DNA from: a virus
DNA length: 22,085 nt
Direction: 5' to 3' (one strand)
IMG/VR virus record: IMGVR_UViG_3300025418_000068
Location: 1-22,085 of that record
Shown: positions 6,686 through 14,587 of the stretch, piece after piece
Position numbering within the stretch: the first letter of the stretch is position 1
How the letters are laid out: each line of letters begins with the position of its first letter
Translations under genes and position numbers: made by a program
Notes under the pieces: model-generated
Databases searched by the model: none
Told to the model about the DNA's origin: nothing
What the model saw: only the letters and a program-made list of their open reading frames with translations

Positions 6686-7720
6686 ATGACCGCCAAACAA
6701 CATATTCTCGAAGCCATCCGCAAATCTTTGAAAAAAGAAGAACGGGTAACGGTAAACCTTAACGAAGCGTCTGGCATTACCGGTTCGGGTTCTGGTGTCG
6801 GCGGTCGTGTTATCTATGACGATGCCTTTGCTGCCCTACGCTATGCCAATCCTTTGCGAACTGCTGGTGTTCGTGAAATTACAACTATTGGTTCAGACCA
6901 AGCGTTTGTGGTTAAAACTGGTAACGTAACCAACCCAACCAATCCTTGGGGTTATACCTTCACGCCAAACGTTGGCACACCTAACACCGCCACATCGTTC
7001 TGGCAATTGCCCGTCCAAGTCGTCGCGGCTCAAGTTCCCGTCCGCACCGCCGTTCTAAGCGACGTAAACTATTTGAACGAAACATTGCTGACCGACATCG
7101 GTTTGGAATTCGCGCAACAAGAATCCTATTCCCAATGGTTGAACAACGACCAATCGGGAACCACCACGACTACATACGGCGGCACTTTGGGCTTGCGTGG
7201 CTTGAACTATTATCCCGGCTCGACAAGCGCCGCATCGTTCGGCACAAACGGTTCTGGCCCTACCAACGGCATTCACACCATGCTGCAAGTGGCATCGACC
7301 ACCAGCGGCACTTTGGTTTATAACGACATGGCCGCCGCCAACGCTGCCTTGCCGCCACAGTATTACAACCTGCCAACCACGGCTTGGGTAATGCACCCCA
7401 ACACCATCGCATTCTTGCGTGAACTGAAAGATGGTCAAGGGATGCCGCAATTCTTGGAATTGGGCGCAAAAGACGGTTTTGCCGTGGGCAACATTTTCGG
7501 CCACGCCGTGATTGCCAACCCTTACATGGACCAAATCGGTTCGGGCAAGTTCCCCATCTATTTGGCCGCATGGGAAAATTTCTACACAATTGCGGACCAT
7601 GAAGAAATGTCGTTCCAATGGTTCGAGCAAACCGCGCCCGGTTACTTGACCCTGTTCGCAGAAAAGCGCCTTTGCAGCACCATCCGCGACGTTTTCGCTG
7701 GTGTTCGTATCGCAACCTAA
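6686..7720 (+). CDS. Major capsid protein 2, paralog without delta domain
   Basis: This 344-aa protein is clearly homologous to the upstream capsid protein. Matching blocks run in order: ITGSGSGVGGR (31-41), YANPLR, WGYTF, FWQLPVQVVAAQVPVRTAVLSD, an NNDQS...TYGG...LGLRGLNYYPG block, LRELKDGQGMPQF, and GYLTLFAEKRLC. The first 28 residues replace the roughly 108-residue scaffold region of the first copy, so it has no evident delta domain. It could be a second shell subunit that co-assembles with the first, a minor vertex or portal-side subunit, a regulator of head size, or an alternative capsid. The DNA differs at most third positions, so the two copies are old. GGGA (6677-6680) is a ribosome site 5 nt from the ATG. 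It lies after a strong terminator, so lower expression is expected. Confidence 0.9.
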   Translation: MTAKQHILEAIRKSLKKEERVTVNLNEASGITGSGSGVGGRVIYDDAFAALRYANPLRTAGVREITTIGSDQAFVVKTGNVTNPTNPWGYTFTPNVGTPNTATSFWQLPVQVVAAQVPVRTAVLSDVNYLNETLLTDIGLEFAQQESYSQWLNNDQSGTTTTTYGGTLGLRGLNYYPGSTSAASFGTNGSGPTNGIHTMLQVASTTSGTLVYNDMAAANAALPPQYYNLPTTAWVMHPNTIAFLRELKDGQGMPQFLELGAKDGFAVGNIFGHAVIANPYMDQIGSGKFPIYLAAWENFYTIADHEEMSFQWFEQTAPGYLTLFAEKRLCSTIRDVFAGVRIAT

Positions 7721-7729
7721 GAGGCGGTT

Positions 7730-8401
7730 ATGCCATTAGACAGCTACACCAACGGCCCATATCTAGGCACATCCCGCAACCCGTTCAGCTATGAAAAAGT
7801 TGAACAAATTTCGCGGGATACATCCACCGAATGGTTGACGCTGACCCAAATCACCGACCAATTAAATTTGTTTGGTGATACGTCCCAAGATTCCTATTTG
7901 CAAGGTCTTGAATTAGCCACGCGCATGGCGATTGAAGATTTCTTGGGCATGGCAATCTTTGCTACCCGGTATCGTTGCTATTACGGCGCATTGAATGGGA
8001 TGTCGGGAACGCAAGTCAATCTGGATTTGCCCGAAGTCACTCAAACCACCGTTGGCGGCGTTGTTGGTGTCACCATCAATTCGGTTGGCTATTGGGATTC
8101 AAGCACCCCGCCCGTTTTCACGCTGGTGGATTCATCGACTTATTTTTACGATGCCACAGGCAACAAAGTCGTTGTCAACAGCATCCCGAACGAAGTCAAT
8201 CAAAACATTTCAAACCCTATCGTGGTGGATTACACGCAAGCGGCCAACCCGCTGGCGGCTTACCCTGTAATTCAACAAGCTGGTTTGTTATTGCTGACGC
8301 ACCTATACAACAACCGTTCAAACACGACCATGACCAAACTGAATGAAATTCCGTATGGCGTGGCCGCATTGTTGCGACCTTATAAACCGCTGGTGATGTA
8401 A
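7730..8401 (+). CDS. Head-tail connector (gp6-like adaptor)
   Basis: This 223-aa protein probably forms the ring that binds under the portal. The N-terminal half has the helical pattern of gp6/gp15-type connectors: STEWLTLTQITDQLNL, then a long helix with TRMAIEDFLGMAIFATRYRCYY, followed by a Pro-rich beta region. The C-terminal helix ends with a basic patch (EIPYGVAALLRPYKP), which matches the usual 'head-tail connector' ending. The position directly after the capsid genes and before a head-closure-sized gene agrees. AGAGG just upstream is a good ribosome site. The stop overlaps the next start as TAATG. Confidence 0.75.
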   Translation: MPLDSYTNGPYLGTSRNPFSYEKVEQISRDTSTEWLTLTQITDQLNLFGDTSQDSYLQGLELATRMAIEDFLGMAIFATRYRCYYGALNGMSGTQVNLDLPEVTQTTVGGVVGVTINSVGYWDSSTPPVFTLVDSSTYFYDATGNKVVVNSIPNEVNQNISNPIVVDYTQAANPLAAYPVIQQAGLLLLTHLYNNRSNTTMTKLNEIPYGVAALLRPYKPLVM

Positions 8402-8745
8402 TGGCACTTACCCGGTACGAAAACATCAAAGTGAATACGGTCACCGCTGGCATTGATTCCATCGGCCAGCAAACCACGACCATCACGTTGGCTTTTCAAA
8501 CCCGCGCCTTGGTGCAAGATGTCCGCGATTCTATGGTCGCAACAAAGGACGACCGCGCCTATACAAAACAAGTTCGGTTTGTGGTGAACTACACGCCAAA
8601 CACGCAAAACGTTTCCATCAATCAGTATCAATACTCTATCAATTGGCGTAATAAAGATTACAAATTGCTGGATGTTTTGGAAGCCAACGACCGGATGACA
8701 ATGACGTTTGTTTGTTATCGTAACGACCCGATTACCAGCGTATGA
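8401..8745 (+). CDS. Head closure (stopper) protein
   Basis: This 114-aa beta-rich protein has the size and position of the head-closure proteins (lambda gpFII, SPP1 gp16, Phage_H_T_join family) that seal the connector after packaging. It alternates short strands (ITLAFQTRALV, KQVRFVVNYTPN, MTMTFVCYRNDP) with a WRNKDYKLLDVLEAND segment, an acidic turn often seen in this family. Start and stop overlap both neighbours (TAATG and ATGA), consistent with a coupled operon. The call rests mainly on position and size. Confidence 0.6.
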   Translation: MALTRYENIKVNTVTAGIDSIGQQTTTITLAFQTRALVQDVRDSMVATKDDRAYTKQVRFVVNYTPNTQNVSINQYQYSINWRNKDYKLLDVLEANDRMTMTFVCYRNDPITSV

Positions 8746-9167
8746 CCACCCAACAAAACGTTCTTACATACGCGCAAGCCATCCAAAACCAATTGGTGGC
8801 TGTGGTGTCGCCCGTTCCGGTTTATGCCAACTTCAACCGCAACTTTGCCGAGCAAAGCCAATTTTGTGTTTGGCAATTGCGAAACGTTCACCAACCTGTT
8901 TACACGGGCCAAGACCAAGCGAACAAAGGTATCGATACGCCCGTGTTTCAAGTGAATGTTTTTGCTTCAGACATGAATAACTGTTTCAATATGACCAATC
9001 AAATCTTGCAAGCCCTGCATGGTTATTCGGGACAGTTTGGCGTCAAAACTGGTTTTGCTGGAATTTATGTTGCCAAGATTGACGTGACGATGCTATACAA
9101 TACATACGACGATTCGGTAAAATTGAATCAAATTGTGCTGGATTGCCGCATGGACATCCCTTGCTGA
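8742..9167 (+). CDS. Tail terminator / tail completion protein (DUF3168-like)
   Basis: This 141-aa protein resembles DUF3168-type tail terminators, which cap the tail tube and set the head-proximal end. Key points are a leading helix (NVLTYAQAIQNQLVA), a middle strand ending in PVFQVNVFASDMNNCFNMTNQILQALHGYSGQFG, and a C-terminal strand pair containing LDCRMD. The 'V(F/Y)A.....A......LHG..G' layout is typical of the family. The next gene has tail-tube size and a strong ribosome site, matching the usual order of terminator then tube. Confidence 0.7.
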   Translation: MTTQQNVLTYAQAIQNQLVAVVSPVPVYANFNRNFAEQSQFCVWQLRNVHQPVYTGQDQANKGIDTPVFQVNVFASDMNNCFNMTNQILQALHGYSGQFGVKTGFAGIYVAKIDVTMLYNTYDDSVKLNQIVLDCRMDIPC

Positions 9168-9206
9168 TAAGACAAGACTTTTTTAACTTTTAATTGAGGT
9201 TTACAA

Positions 9207-9728
9207 ATGGCTATTCCAAGTAAAGTTCTTGCTGGTTTTCAAGCGTCCTTGTGGTGTCAAACTGGCGCAAATCCAACCCCGTTGACCAATACTTATTTGG
9301 CAACTTGGACCGCTGAAGTTCAAAACATTGTCGGCACTTCCGCTGGCGGTTCTGGTTCATCGGGTCAAGCTCTGAATGTGGAAGAAATCCCCGCATTCGG
9401 CCAAGACGATGCAAGCGCAAACTTTGCGGTCGCTGGTTCGCGTCAATCGGACATCATCCCCACTCAATCGAAGCCCACATCTTTGACCATTACCGCGCCT
9501 TGGAACCCTTCCGACGCTGGTTTGGCAATCATCCAAGCTGATGCTTACAACGGCACGATTGACCGCACTTTCGTGATTGCTGCATACGATGGCACAAACG
9601 TCATTGCATACGCTTTCAACGGTCGCGTTTCTGAGTTCCGCATTGAATCGATGCCCAAGGCTGAGGCAAAGTGCATTTTCAGCATCCACCCCCGCGGCAA
9701 CCAATACGGCTGGTCGCACAATACCTAA
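9207..9728 (+). CDS. Major tail (tube) protein candidate
   Basis: This 173-aa beta-rich protein is the likely tail-tube subunit. It has the right size, the right position (after terminator, before the tail assembly chaperones and tape measure), and the best ribosome site in the area (GAGG at 9196-9199, 7 nt spacing), in line with a product needed in many copies. The sequence reads as alternating strands with an N-terminal helix (VLAGFQASLWC) and a Gly/Ser-rich loop near 45-55. No domain is recognised with certainty, so this is a context-based call. Confidence 0.65.
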   Translation: MAIPSKVLAGFQASLWCQTGANPTPLTNTYLATWTAEVQNIVGTSAGGSGSSGQALNVEEIPAFGQDDASANFAVAGSRQSDIIPTQSKPTSLTITAPWNPSDAGLAIIQADAYNGTIDRTFVIAAYDGTNVIAYAFNGRVSEFRIESMPKAEAKCIFSIHPRGNQYGWSHNT

Positions 9729-9732
9729 TAAC

Positions 9733-9966
9733 ATGACGACAATACAAAATAACAAAGACCTGTTGCATTTTCTGATTGACCAAGCTGGTTCTGGCAAAAA
9801 AGACTGGTTTGGTTTTTCAGAACAAAAAATAACGGGAATTGACCTATGCTATGAACTGGCGCAACGTCACGCGCCAGAAATGACCCCCGAAGCGGTGGTG
9901 GATTATGTTGTTCGACTGAACAATACAATCTTCCATCGCATCATCATGGGTAAAAACAATGGCTGA
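9733..9966 (+). CDS. 77-aa protein of unknown function
   Basis: A small acidic-to-neutral protein sits between the tube protein and a gp10-like protein, overlapping the latter by 8 nt. I do not recognise it. It appears helical, with a TPEAVVDYVVRLNNTIFHRII segment at the C-terminus and a DLCYELAQRHAPEM stretch in the middle. The ATG at 9733 follows a TAATAA region after the tube stop and has no clear ribosome site. It is in a region where tail assembly chaperones or neck accessory proteins are common, and one of these is possible. Confidence 0.65.
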   Translation: MTTIQNNKDLLHFLIDQAGSGKKDWFGFSEQKITGIDLCYELAQRHAPEMTPEAVVDYVVRLNNTIFHRIIMGKNNG

Positions 9967-10549
9967 CGAAACCAAATCGTCAAAAGGTTTCAGCATCAAA
10001 TGGGAAGGATTCAAAGACTTCCAAGATTTGCTAGATGAAATCGAAGATGATTTTGGGCCAAAAGATACCAAAAAGATTTTGCGGAATGCCACCCGCGAAG
10101 CCATGAAACCAGTTTTGCAAGCGGCCAAAGTTAATTTGGAACGGAACATAGACACGGGTCAATTGATTGCATCCTTACAAATTGAATCCCGAGCGCCAAC
10201 GGCAAAAGATAAGCGGTCAGCTTATACAACGCCAACCATGATTATGATTTCGCGGGTTACGGTCGCGCCGGGAACAAAGTTTGTTTCAGATTCCGAAGGC
10301 AAAAAAACAAAGTTTTTCACCAAGACATTCAAGAATGTTAAAACTGGCGAAAAGCAACACACGCATAGCGACGCCCGAGCATATGCCATCGAATTCGGGA
10401 CAGCGCGTTGGTTAAAAGGCGAAGGAATGCCCTATATGCGGCCCGCACTTGAAAACAATGCCGTGTTTGTTACCAATGAACTTGGTTCAAACCTTGGCCG
10501 CGCACTTGAAAAATACCGTTCTAAAACAATGAAAGTTCCTAAGACATGA
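9959..10549 (+). CDS. HK97 gp10-like neck / tail-completion protein
   Basis: This 196-aa protein carries the marks of the HK97-gp10-like family. An N-terminal lead has GFKDFQDLLDEIEDDFGP, then a helix (ILRNATREAMKPVLQAAK). The C-terminal end has YAIEFGTARWLKGEGMPYMRPALENN, which matches the usual (V/I)E(F/Y)GTxR...PfmRPAl... pattern. Members act at the head-tail joint or in tail assembly. Unusually, it lies after the tube protein rather than between connector and terminator genes. It overlaps the 77-aa gene by 8 nt and the chaperone gene by 4 nt (ATGA at 10546). Confidence 0.75.
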   Translation: MADETKSSKGFSIKWEGFKDFQDLLDEIEDDFGPKDTKKILRNATREAMKPVLQAAKVNLERNIDTGQLIASLQIESRAPTAKDKRSAYTTPTMIMISRVTVAPGTKFVSDSEGKKTKFFTKTFKNVKTGEKQHTHSDARAYAIEFGTARWLKGEGMPYMRPALENNAVFVTNELGSNLGRALEKYRSKTMKVPKT

Positions 10550-11028
10550 CAAAATTATCTTCAGCATTTGGCAGCAACTTTGACAAAGATTCGTTGCGTA
10601 TTCGGTCGTTTGTTTTAAATGGACACACCTTTAAAGTGAAAGTCCCTTTGACCGCCGAAACCGACGCCATGTTTGAACGCGCCAAAATTATTGACGAATC
10701 AAAAGTGGAAACCTACTATGATGACCTTGCAAAAGATTTTCTCGATAACAAAGAACGTTATTCAAACGATTCAGACGTTGTTTACCAAGATGATGACATT
10801 TTGGTCAAAGGAACGTCCCTTAAAGTAACGGCTAGAAACAAAGTTCAAACCGAAAACCGCATCACCGAAATGGTGCGTTTGCTGGTTCCCGAAAACAAAG
10901 ATTTTGATATGTCCGCCGTGACGTATGAGGAAATCGATGAACTGTTCCCCTTTTCGGTGCAACTTGAATTGTTGGAAGAAATCAACAAAGCGATAGCGCC
11001 CGGATACGCCAACACGCGGGGAAAATAG
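10546..11028 (+). CDS. Tail assembly chaperone, short form (gpG-like)
   Basis: This 160-aa acidic protein lies directly before the tape measure gene and ends at a stop that immediately follows a slippery heptamer, which marks it as the gpG-like member of a G/GT pair. It would bind the tape measure protein and keep it ready for tube assembly. Visible features are a basic-to-acidic N-terminus and a C-terminal helical stretch (PFSVQLELLEEINKAIAPG). The overlap with the gp10-like gene is ATGA. The longer product is described under the frameshifted extension. Confidence 0.8.
   Translation: MTKLSSAFGSNFDKDSLRIRSFVLNGHTFKVKVPLTAETDAMFERAKIIDESKVETYYDDLAKDFLDNKERYSNDSDVVYQDDDILVKGTSLKVTARNKVQTENRITEMVRLLVPENKDFDMSAVTYEEIDELFPFSVQLELLEEINKAIAPGYANTRGK
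11019..11025 (+). promoter_or_regulatory. -1 programmed frameshift site GGGAAAA
   Basis: The heptamer reads G GGA AAA in the upstream frame, fits the X XXY YYZ rule, and is directly followed by the TAG stop at 11026-11028. A -1 slip joins the 160-aa chaperone to an open frame running to 11375. Lambda gpG/gpGT uses the close relative GGGAAAG at the same position in the operon. The downstream sequence (about 11030-11060) is G+C-rich, which could give a stimulating structure, but I have not folded it. Confidence 0.9.
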
Positions 11029-11375
11029 TCGGGTCGGTCCGGCGGCAAGTGAAAGCCTATTTGACCGCGCATGGAACCGACCCTGACACCGTAGACGAAG
11101 CAACCTTCAATGACATTTGCGTCATGTATGCCGATGGCTTAATTGGCAATCAAGGCGTTCTGGAAGTCCTTGGCGCATTGACCGCTGGACAATTCAACAA
11201 GATGTTGTCAAAAGGGTCGTCACCGTATACGCTCGCAGATATAATCGGCAAGGCTTATGACTACATCTACCCGCCATTAGACCCGGAAACCAAGAAATCA
11301 TTGGTTTCTGAAAAGCTGATTGCGTTTGCGCTGATGAGTCCAAATGCCCCGGTCCATCTTTTTGAGGGTAAATAA
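11025..11375 (+). CDS. Tail assembly chaperone -1 frame extension (gpT part of gpGT)
   Basis: After the -1 slip this frame adds 116 aa, so the fusion would be 276 aa, in line with lambda gpGT. The first residues read IVGSVRRQVKAYL and come before the first possible start codon (GTG 11049), so the frame is coding-like upstream of it, as expected for a fusion and not an independent gene. The domain is helical and ends in MSPNAPVHLFEGK. Its stop directly precedes the tape measure start. In lambda the T part binds tube protein while the G part binds tape measure. Confidence 0.85.
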   Translation: MVGSVRRQVKAYLTAHGTDPDTVDEATFNDICVMYADGLIGNQGVLEVLGALTAGQFNKMLSKGSSPYTLADIIGKAYDYIYPPLDPETKKSLVSEKLIAFALMSPNAPVHLFEGK

Positions 11376-13271
11376 ATGGCAAATGTCGTCGCAGGTCTTG
11401 GCGCACAGTTGGGGCTAGATACAACGGAATTCCGCAAAGGGATTGCCGAGGCCAAAGAATCTGTCGAATCGCTAAAAGAAACGATTGAAACAATCCTTGA
11501 AGTGACCGCCATTTATGAAATGGTGAAAAGCATCATGGAAATGTCCGGCGCTATTGTTGAAACGGCCCGCGCAAACGAAGTCGCCGTGGCGTCAGTTTTG
11601 GAACTTTCCAAAGCCCTGCAAGAAAACGGCGGCCGCGCTGAAGATGTGGGCAAAATTTATTCTGGTTTCAATGCCAAAATTGAAGCCGCCGCCCAAGGAA
11701 ATGCCAAAGCTCAAGAATCATTTGCCCGTCTTGGCGTATCTTTAAACGACTTAGCGCATTTATCGACCGAAGATTTGTTTAATAAAACCATTTCGGGTTT
11801 GTCGCGCATGAAAGACGCCGCCGAACGCAATGGCTTGGCGATGCAAACTTTGGGCAAAGGCGTTCGTGGCGTTGACATTATGGGCTTGGCGCACGACCTT
11901 GAAGAAGGCAAAGGCGCAATGGACAAGTTTGCCAACAGCATCACAATGGCTCACGAATTGACCGAAAAGCTGGAAAAATCACAGCACGAAATGGCGATGA
12001 ATATCACCGATTCAATTATTCCGTCATTAAATACGCTTTACGATTCCTATGCAAGAACTGGAACCGTGGTCAAACTGCTGCATGACTTCATGGAAGATTT
12101 GGCGGTGGGCGCGGTCATTGTTGTTAAGACTATCACCACAGGCTTTTCGCAATTGTTTGATATTGTCAAAGCGATTGGCAAGTGGGCAATTGACTTCACA
12201 AATTTGGATTTCAAAAAGGCGGGTCAAGACTTATTTGCTGGTTTTGACGAAATCAAAAAAGATGGCAAAGAATATCTGGATTTCTTCACCGAATTGAAAA
12301 AAGCCCTTTCCAAAGAACCGGAAAAGCCAAAGCCTGTCGAACCAATTTCTCGAAACATCATTGCTTCAAATCAAAAACAAATTGATTCTGCCAAAGAACT
12401 AGCGGCTTTATATCAAAAGCAAGCTGACACCAGTTTGTTGATTCTGACCACCAAGCTGCAAGACAACAATGCAACCAAGAATCAAAAGGAGATGGCCGAC
12501 GAATTGATGAAAGTGGTCGAAGCTCGAAACAAAGCCTTGGACGACATTGACAAGCGCGAATCAGGCGTGGACAAAACCACCGAAAGTGGCAAAGCATTGT
12601 TAAAAGTTCTGGAAGAACAACGCGCAAAAATCCAAGATGTGTATTCGGTGATGATTGCCAAAAGCCAAGAAGCCGTTGAAGCCAATCAAAAGCTGCAAGA
12701 AAGTTTTATGTTTGGTTGGGACAAAGCATTTGCCCAATACAAAGAAAACGCCGACACAATGGCAAATGTGGGCAAACGCGCCTTTGATGATATTTCGTCG
12801 GCATTGGAAAAGTTCGTATCTACGGGCAAATTTAACTTCAAGTCTTTAGCGCAAAGCATCATCCAAGACATTATCAAAGTTCGGATTGAAGCACAAATCA
12901 GCAAAATGATTAGTGGCTTTAGTTTTTCCAGCTTGTTTAGCGGTGGCGGTGGCGGCGTCAACATGGGAACGGCCACAGGCGCGGACCTTGGCGCGGCATT
13001 TGCAGACGGTGGCGACCCGCCCGTCGGCAAGGCGTCATTGGTCGGCGAACAAGGCCCGGAATTGTTTATCCCCAAAACATCGGGAACAATTATCCCCAAC
13101 AACAAATTGGGCGGCTTGGGCGGTGCAACCACCAACAACGTGACAAACAACTACATCCAAGCCATTGATACCCAATCGTTTGAACAACGGCTATATGGTA
13201 GTTCACAGGCGATTTGGGCGGCTAACCAATACGCCACCAAGAACTTGGCAACCAACCGCGCAAGGACATAA
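11376..13271 (+). CDS. Tape measure protein
   Basis: This 631-aa protein sets tail length and is the core around which the tube polymerises. The N-terminus (LGLDTTEFRKGIAEAKESVESLKETI) fits the usual tape-measure opening, followed by long Ala/Lys/Glu-rich helices and coiled-coil stretches. Residues near 235-280 are hydrophobic (GAVIVVKTITTGF, IGKWAIDF) and may insert in the membrane on DNA entry. The C-terminus is lambda-like: a Gly-rich loop, ADGGDPPVGKASLVGEQGPELFIP, GTIIPNN, and NNVTNNY. With about 0.15 nm of tail per residue, tail length would be near 95 nm (inference). It starts 1 nt after the chaperone stop. Confidence 0.92.
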   Translation: MANVVAGLGAQLGLDTTEFRKGIAEAKESVESLKETIETILEVTAIYEMVKSIMEMSGAIVETARANEVAVASVLELSKALQENGGRAEDVGKIYSGFNAKIEAAAQGNAKAQESFARLGVSLNDLAHLSTEDLFNKTISGLSRMKDAAERNGLAMQTLGKGVRGVDIMGLAHDLEEGKGAMDKFANSITMAHELTEKLEKSQHEMAMNITDSIIPSLNTLYDSYARTGTVVKLLHDFMEDLAVGAVIVVKTITTGFSQLFDIVKAIGKWAIDFTNLDFKKAGQDLFAGFDEIKKDGKEYLDFFTELKKALSKEPEKPKPVEPISRNIIASNQKQIDSAKELAALYQKQADTSLLILTTKLQDNNATKNQKEMADELMKVVEARNKALDDIDKRESGVDKTTESGKALLKVLEEQRAKIQDVYSVMIAKSQEAVEANQKLQESFMFGWDKAFAQYKENADTMANVGKRAFDDISSALEKFVSTGKFNFKSLAQSIIQDIIKVRIEAQISKMISGFSFSSLFSGGGGGVNMGTATGADLGAAFADGGDPPVGKASLVGEQGPELFIPKTSGTIIPNNKLGGLGGATTNNVTNNYIQAIDTQSFEQRLYGSSQAIWAANQYATKNLATNRART

Positions 13272-13273
13272 AA

Positions 13274-13924
13274 ATGGCTTTCCAGCAAATCTTTGAAATT
13301 CAACAAAAGATGACGGTGAACAATCGCCGCATTGTTGGGCAACAAGTCACCCGCGCTGGTTACATGACTACGGCTCAATACCTGACCGCGGTTCCGTGGC
13401 AATTTACGGTTGTTCCACACAATTTTCTGTATTACCCCAAAGTCCGAAACATCATCCAAGGCATTGACAACTTGGACCGCCAATTGCCGGAAACAATCAT
13501 TTTCAATTCGTCCTTGCTGTCGTGGTTTACGGCGTATCAAGGCGACTTGAACTTGTCGGACGCGCAAGCCCTGACCCTTGCATCGGTTCCGGCTGCTAAT
13601 AGCCAAACCATCACCGTGGGCAATCTGCCAAGCGTGGCGTCAACGGCGGCGGTTTTCCGCGCTGGTGATTTCTTGCAATTGGGTTCTTATTCCTACAAAG
13701 TCACCGCGGACGTTCTGCGTGGTTCTGGTAGCACCGTCAGCGTAAACTTGAATCGCCCCGTGATTGGTACGGTCACGACCGGAACTTTGACCGCGGTCGC
13801 AAATAATTGCACCTTCACCGTAGTGGCCGAGCAATGCCCGACCTATACTTTAAACCCAATGACAAACGGCGCTTTTGTCGAATGGTCCGGCCCGTTTGTG
13901 TTCCGTGAATATGTAACAGGATAA
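13274..13924 (+). CDS. Tail-tip protein, lambda M-like position
   Basis: This 216-aa protein lies directly after the tape measure, where lambda gpM-like or distal-tail proteins are encoded. The N-terminal part (QQIFEIQQKMTVNNRRIVGQQVTR) and the middle (TAVPWQFTVVPHNFLYYP, then DNLDRQLPE) suggest a beta-barrel tail-tip component. The second half has a repeat-like beta region (AGDFLQLGSYSYKVTADVL, then VNLNRPVIG). The family is not recognised with certainty. AAGGA at 13260-13264 is a good ribosome site. Assignment depends on position and the strand-rich pattern. Confidence 0.6.
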   Translation: MAFQQIFEIQQKMTVNNRRIVGQQVTRAGYMTTAQYLTAVPWQFTVVPHNFLYYPKVRNIIQGIDNLDRQLPETIIFNSSLLSWFTAYQGDLNLSDAQALTLASVPAANSQTITVGNLPSVASTAAVFRAGDFLQLGSYSYKVTADVLRGSGSTVSVNLNRPVIGTVTTGTLTAVANNCTFTVVAEQCPTYTLNPMTNGAFVEWSGPFVFREYVTG

Positions 13925-13928
13925 AAAA

Positions 13929-14585
13929 ATGACAACAACAATCGCAGCGCTTAGTTCAAACGCAATTCGATATGTTGAATTTGTAAAGCTGTCAAATTCC
14001 AGTTTCACCGATACTTTTTGCAATGCACCTGACAACATAACCGTTGGCGGCGTGACATACGCTGGCATGGGTTCGTATATGGGCGTTTCCGAAATTCAAT
14101 CGGACATGAAGGCCACCAGCACCGACGTCAAACTGACCATAACCGGGCTTAATCCTTCCAATATTGCGTTGATTCTTGGCTCAAATATCAAAGGTTCAAC
14201 CCTGACAATTTGGCGCGGATTCACCGATTCAGACAATCAGCTTTTGACCATTGGCGGCGTTTTGCAGTTTTTCCAACGCTATCAAGGCATCATCAACAAC
14301 ATAAACATCACCGAAAACTTTGATGAAAAGTTACGCGAACGGGTCGCCACTTGCATCATGTCATCGGCATCGATGCGCTTGGTTTTGGATAGTCGGATTG
14401 CTGGCATTAAGACCAACCCATCAAGCTGGCGTTTTTTGTATCCAAACGACACTTCAATGGACCGTGTACCCGCGATTGCATCAACTTATTTCAATTTTGG
14501 CAACACCGCCAGCACAGGCAGCACTTCCAAAGTAATTGGTTCCACCAGCACCGTTCCGGCGCAAATCGTTAAATTTGGGAATTAA
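13929..14585 (+). CDS. Tail-tip/baseplate hub protein, lambda L or DUF2163-like
   Basis: This 218-aa protein shows the run of a tail-tip hub protein: an N-terminal strand (IRYVEFVKLS), a VGGVTYAG loop, then VSEIQSDMKATSTDVKLTITGL. A GFTDSDN...GVLQFFQRYQGIINNINI section follows, and the C-terminal RVATCIMSSASMRLVL continues towards a KTNPSSWRFLYPNDTSMDRVPA ending. The final part resembles the 'R...P.D..(F/M)..V' ending of DUF2163/L-type proteins. In lambda, L joins the tip complex with M, K, I and J. AGGA at 13918-13921 is a good ribosome site. Confidence in the exact family is moderate. Confidence 0.6.
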   Translation: MTTTIAALSSNAIRYVEFVKLSNSSFTDTFCNAPDNITVGGVTYAGMGSYMGVSEIQSDMKATSTDVKLTITGLNPSNIALILGSNIKGSTLTIWRGFTDSDNQLLTIGGVLQFFQRYQGIINNINITENFDEKLRERVATCIMSSASMRLVLDSRIAGIKTNPSSWRFLYPNDTSMDRVPAIASTYFNFGNTASTGSTSKVIGSTSTVPAQIVKFGN

Positions 14586-14587
14586 AA

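Noticed and set aside
11049-11375. Independent GTG-started gene after the tail chaperone
   Set aside because: Coding character extends upstream of GTG 11049 into the slippery site and there is no good ribosome site, so the -1 fusion is preferred.
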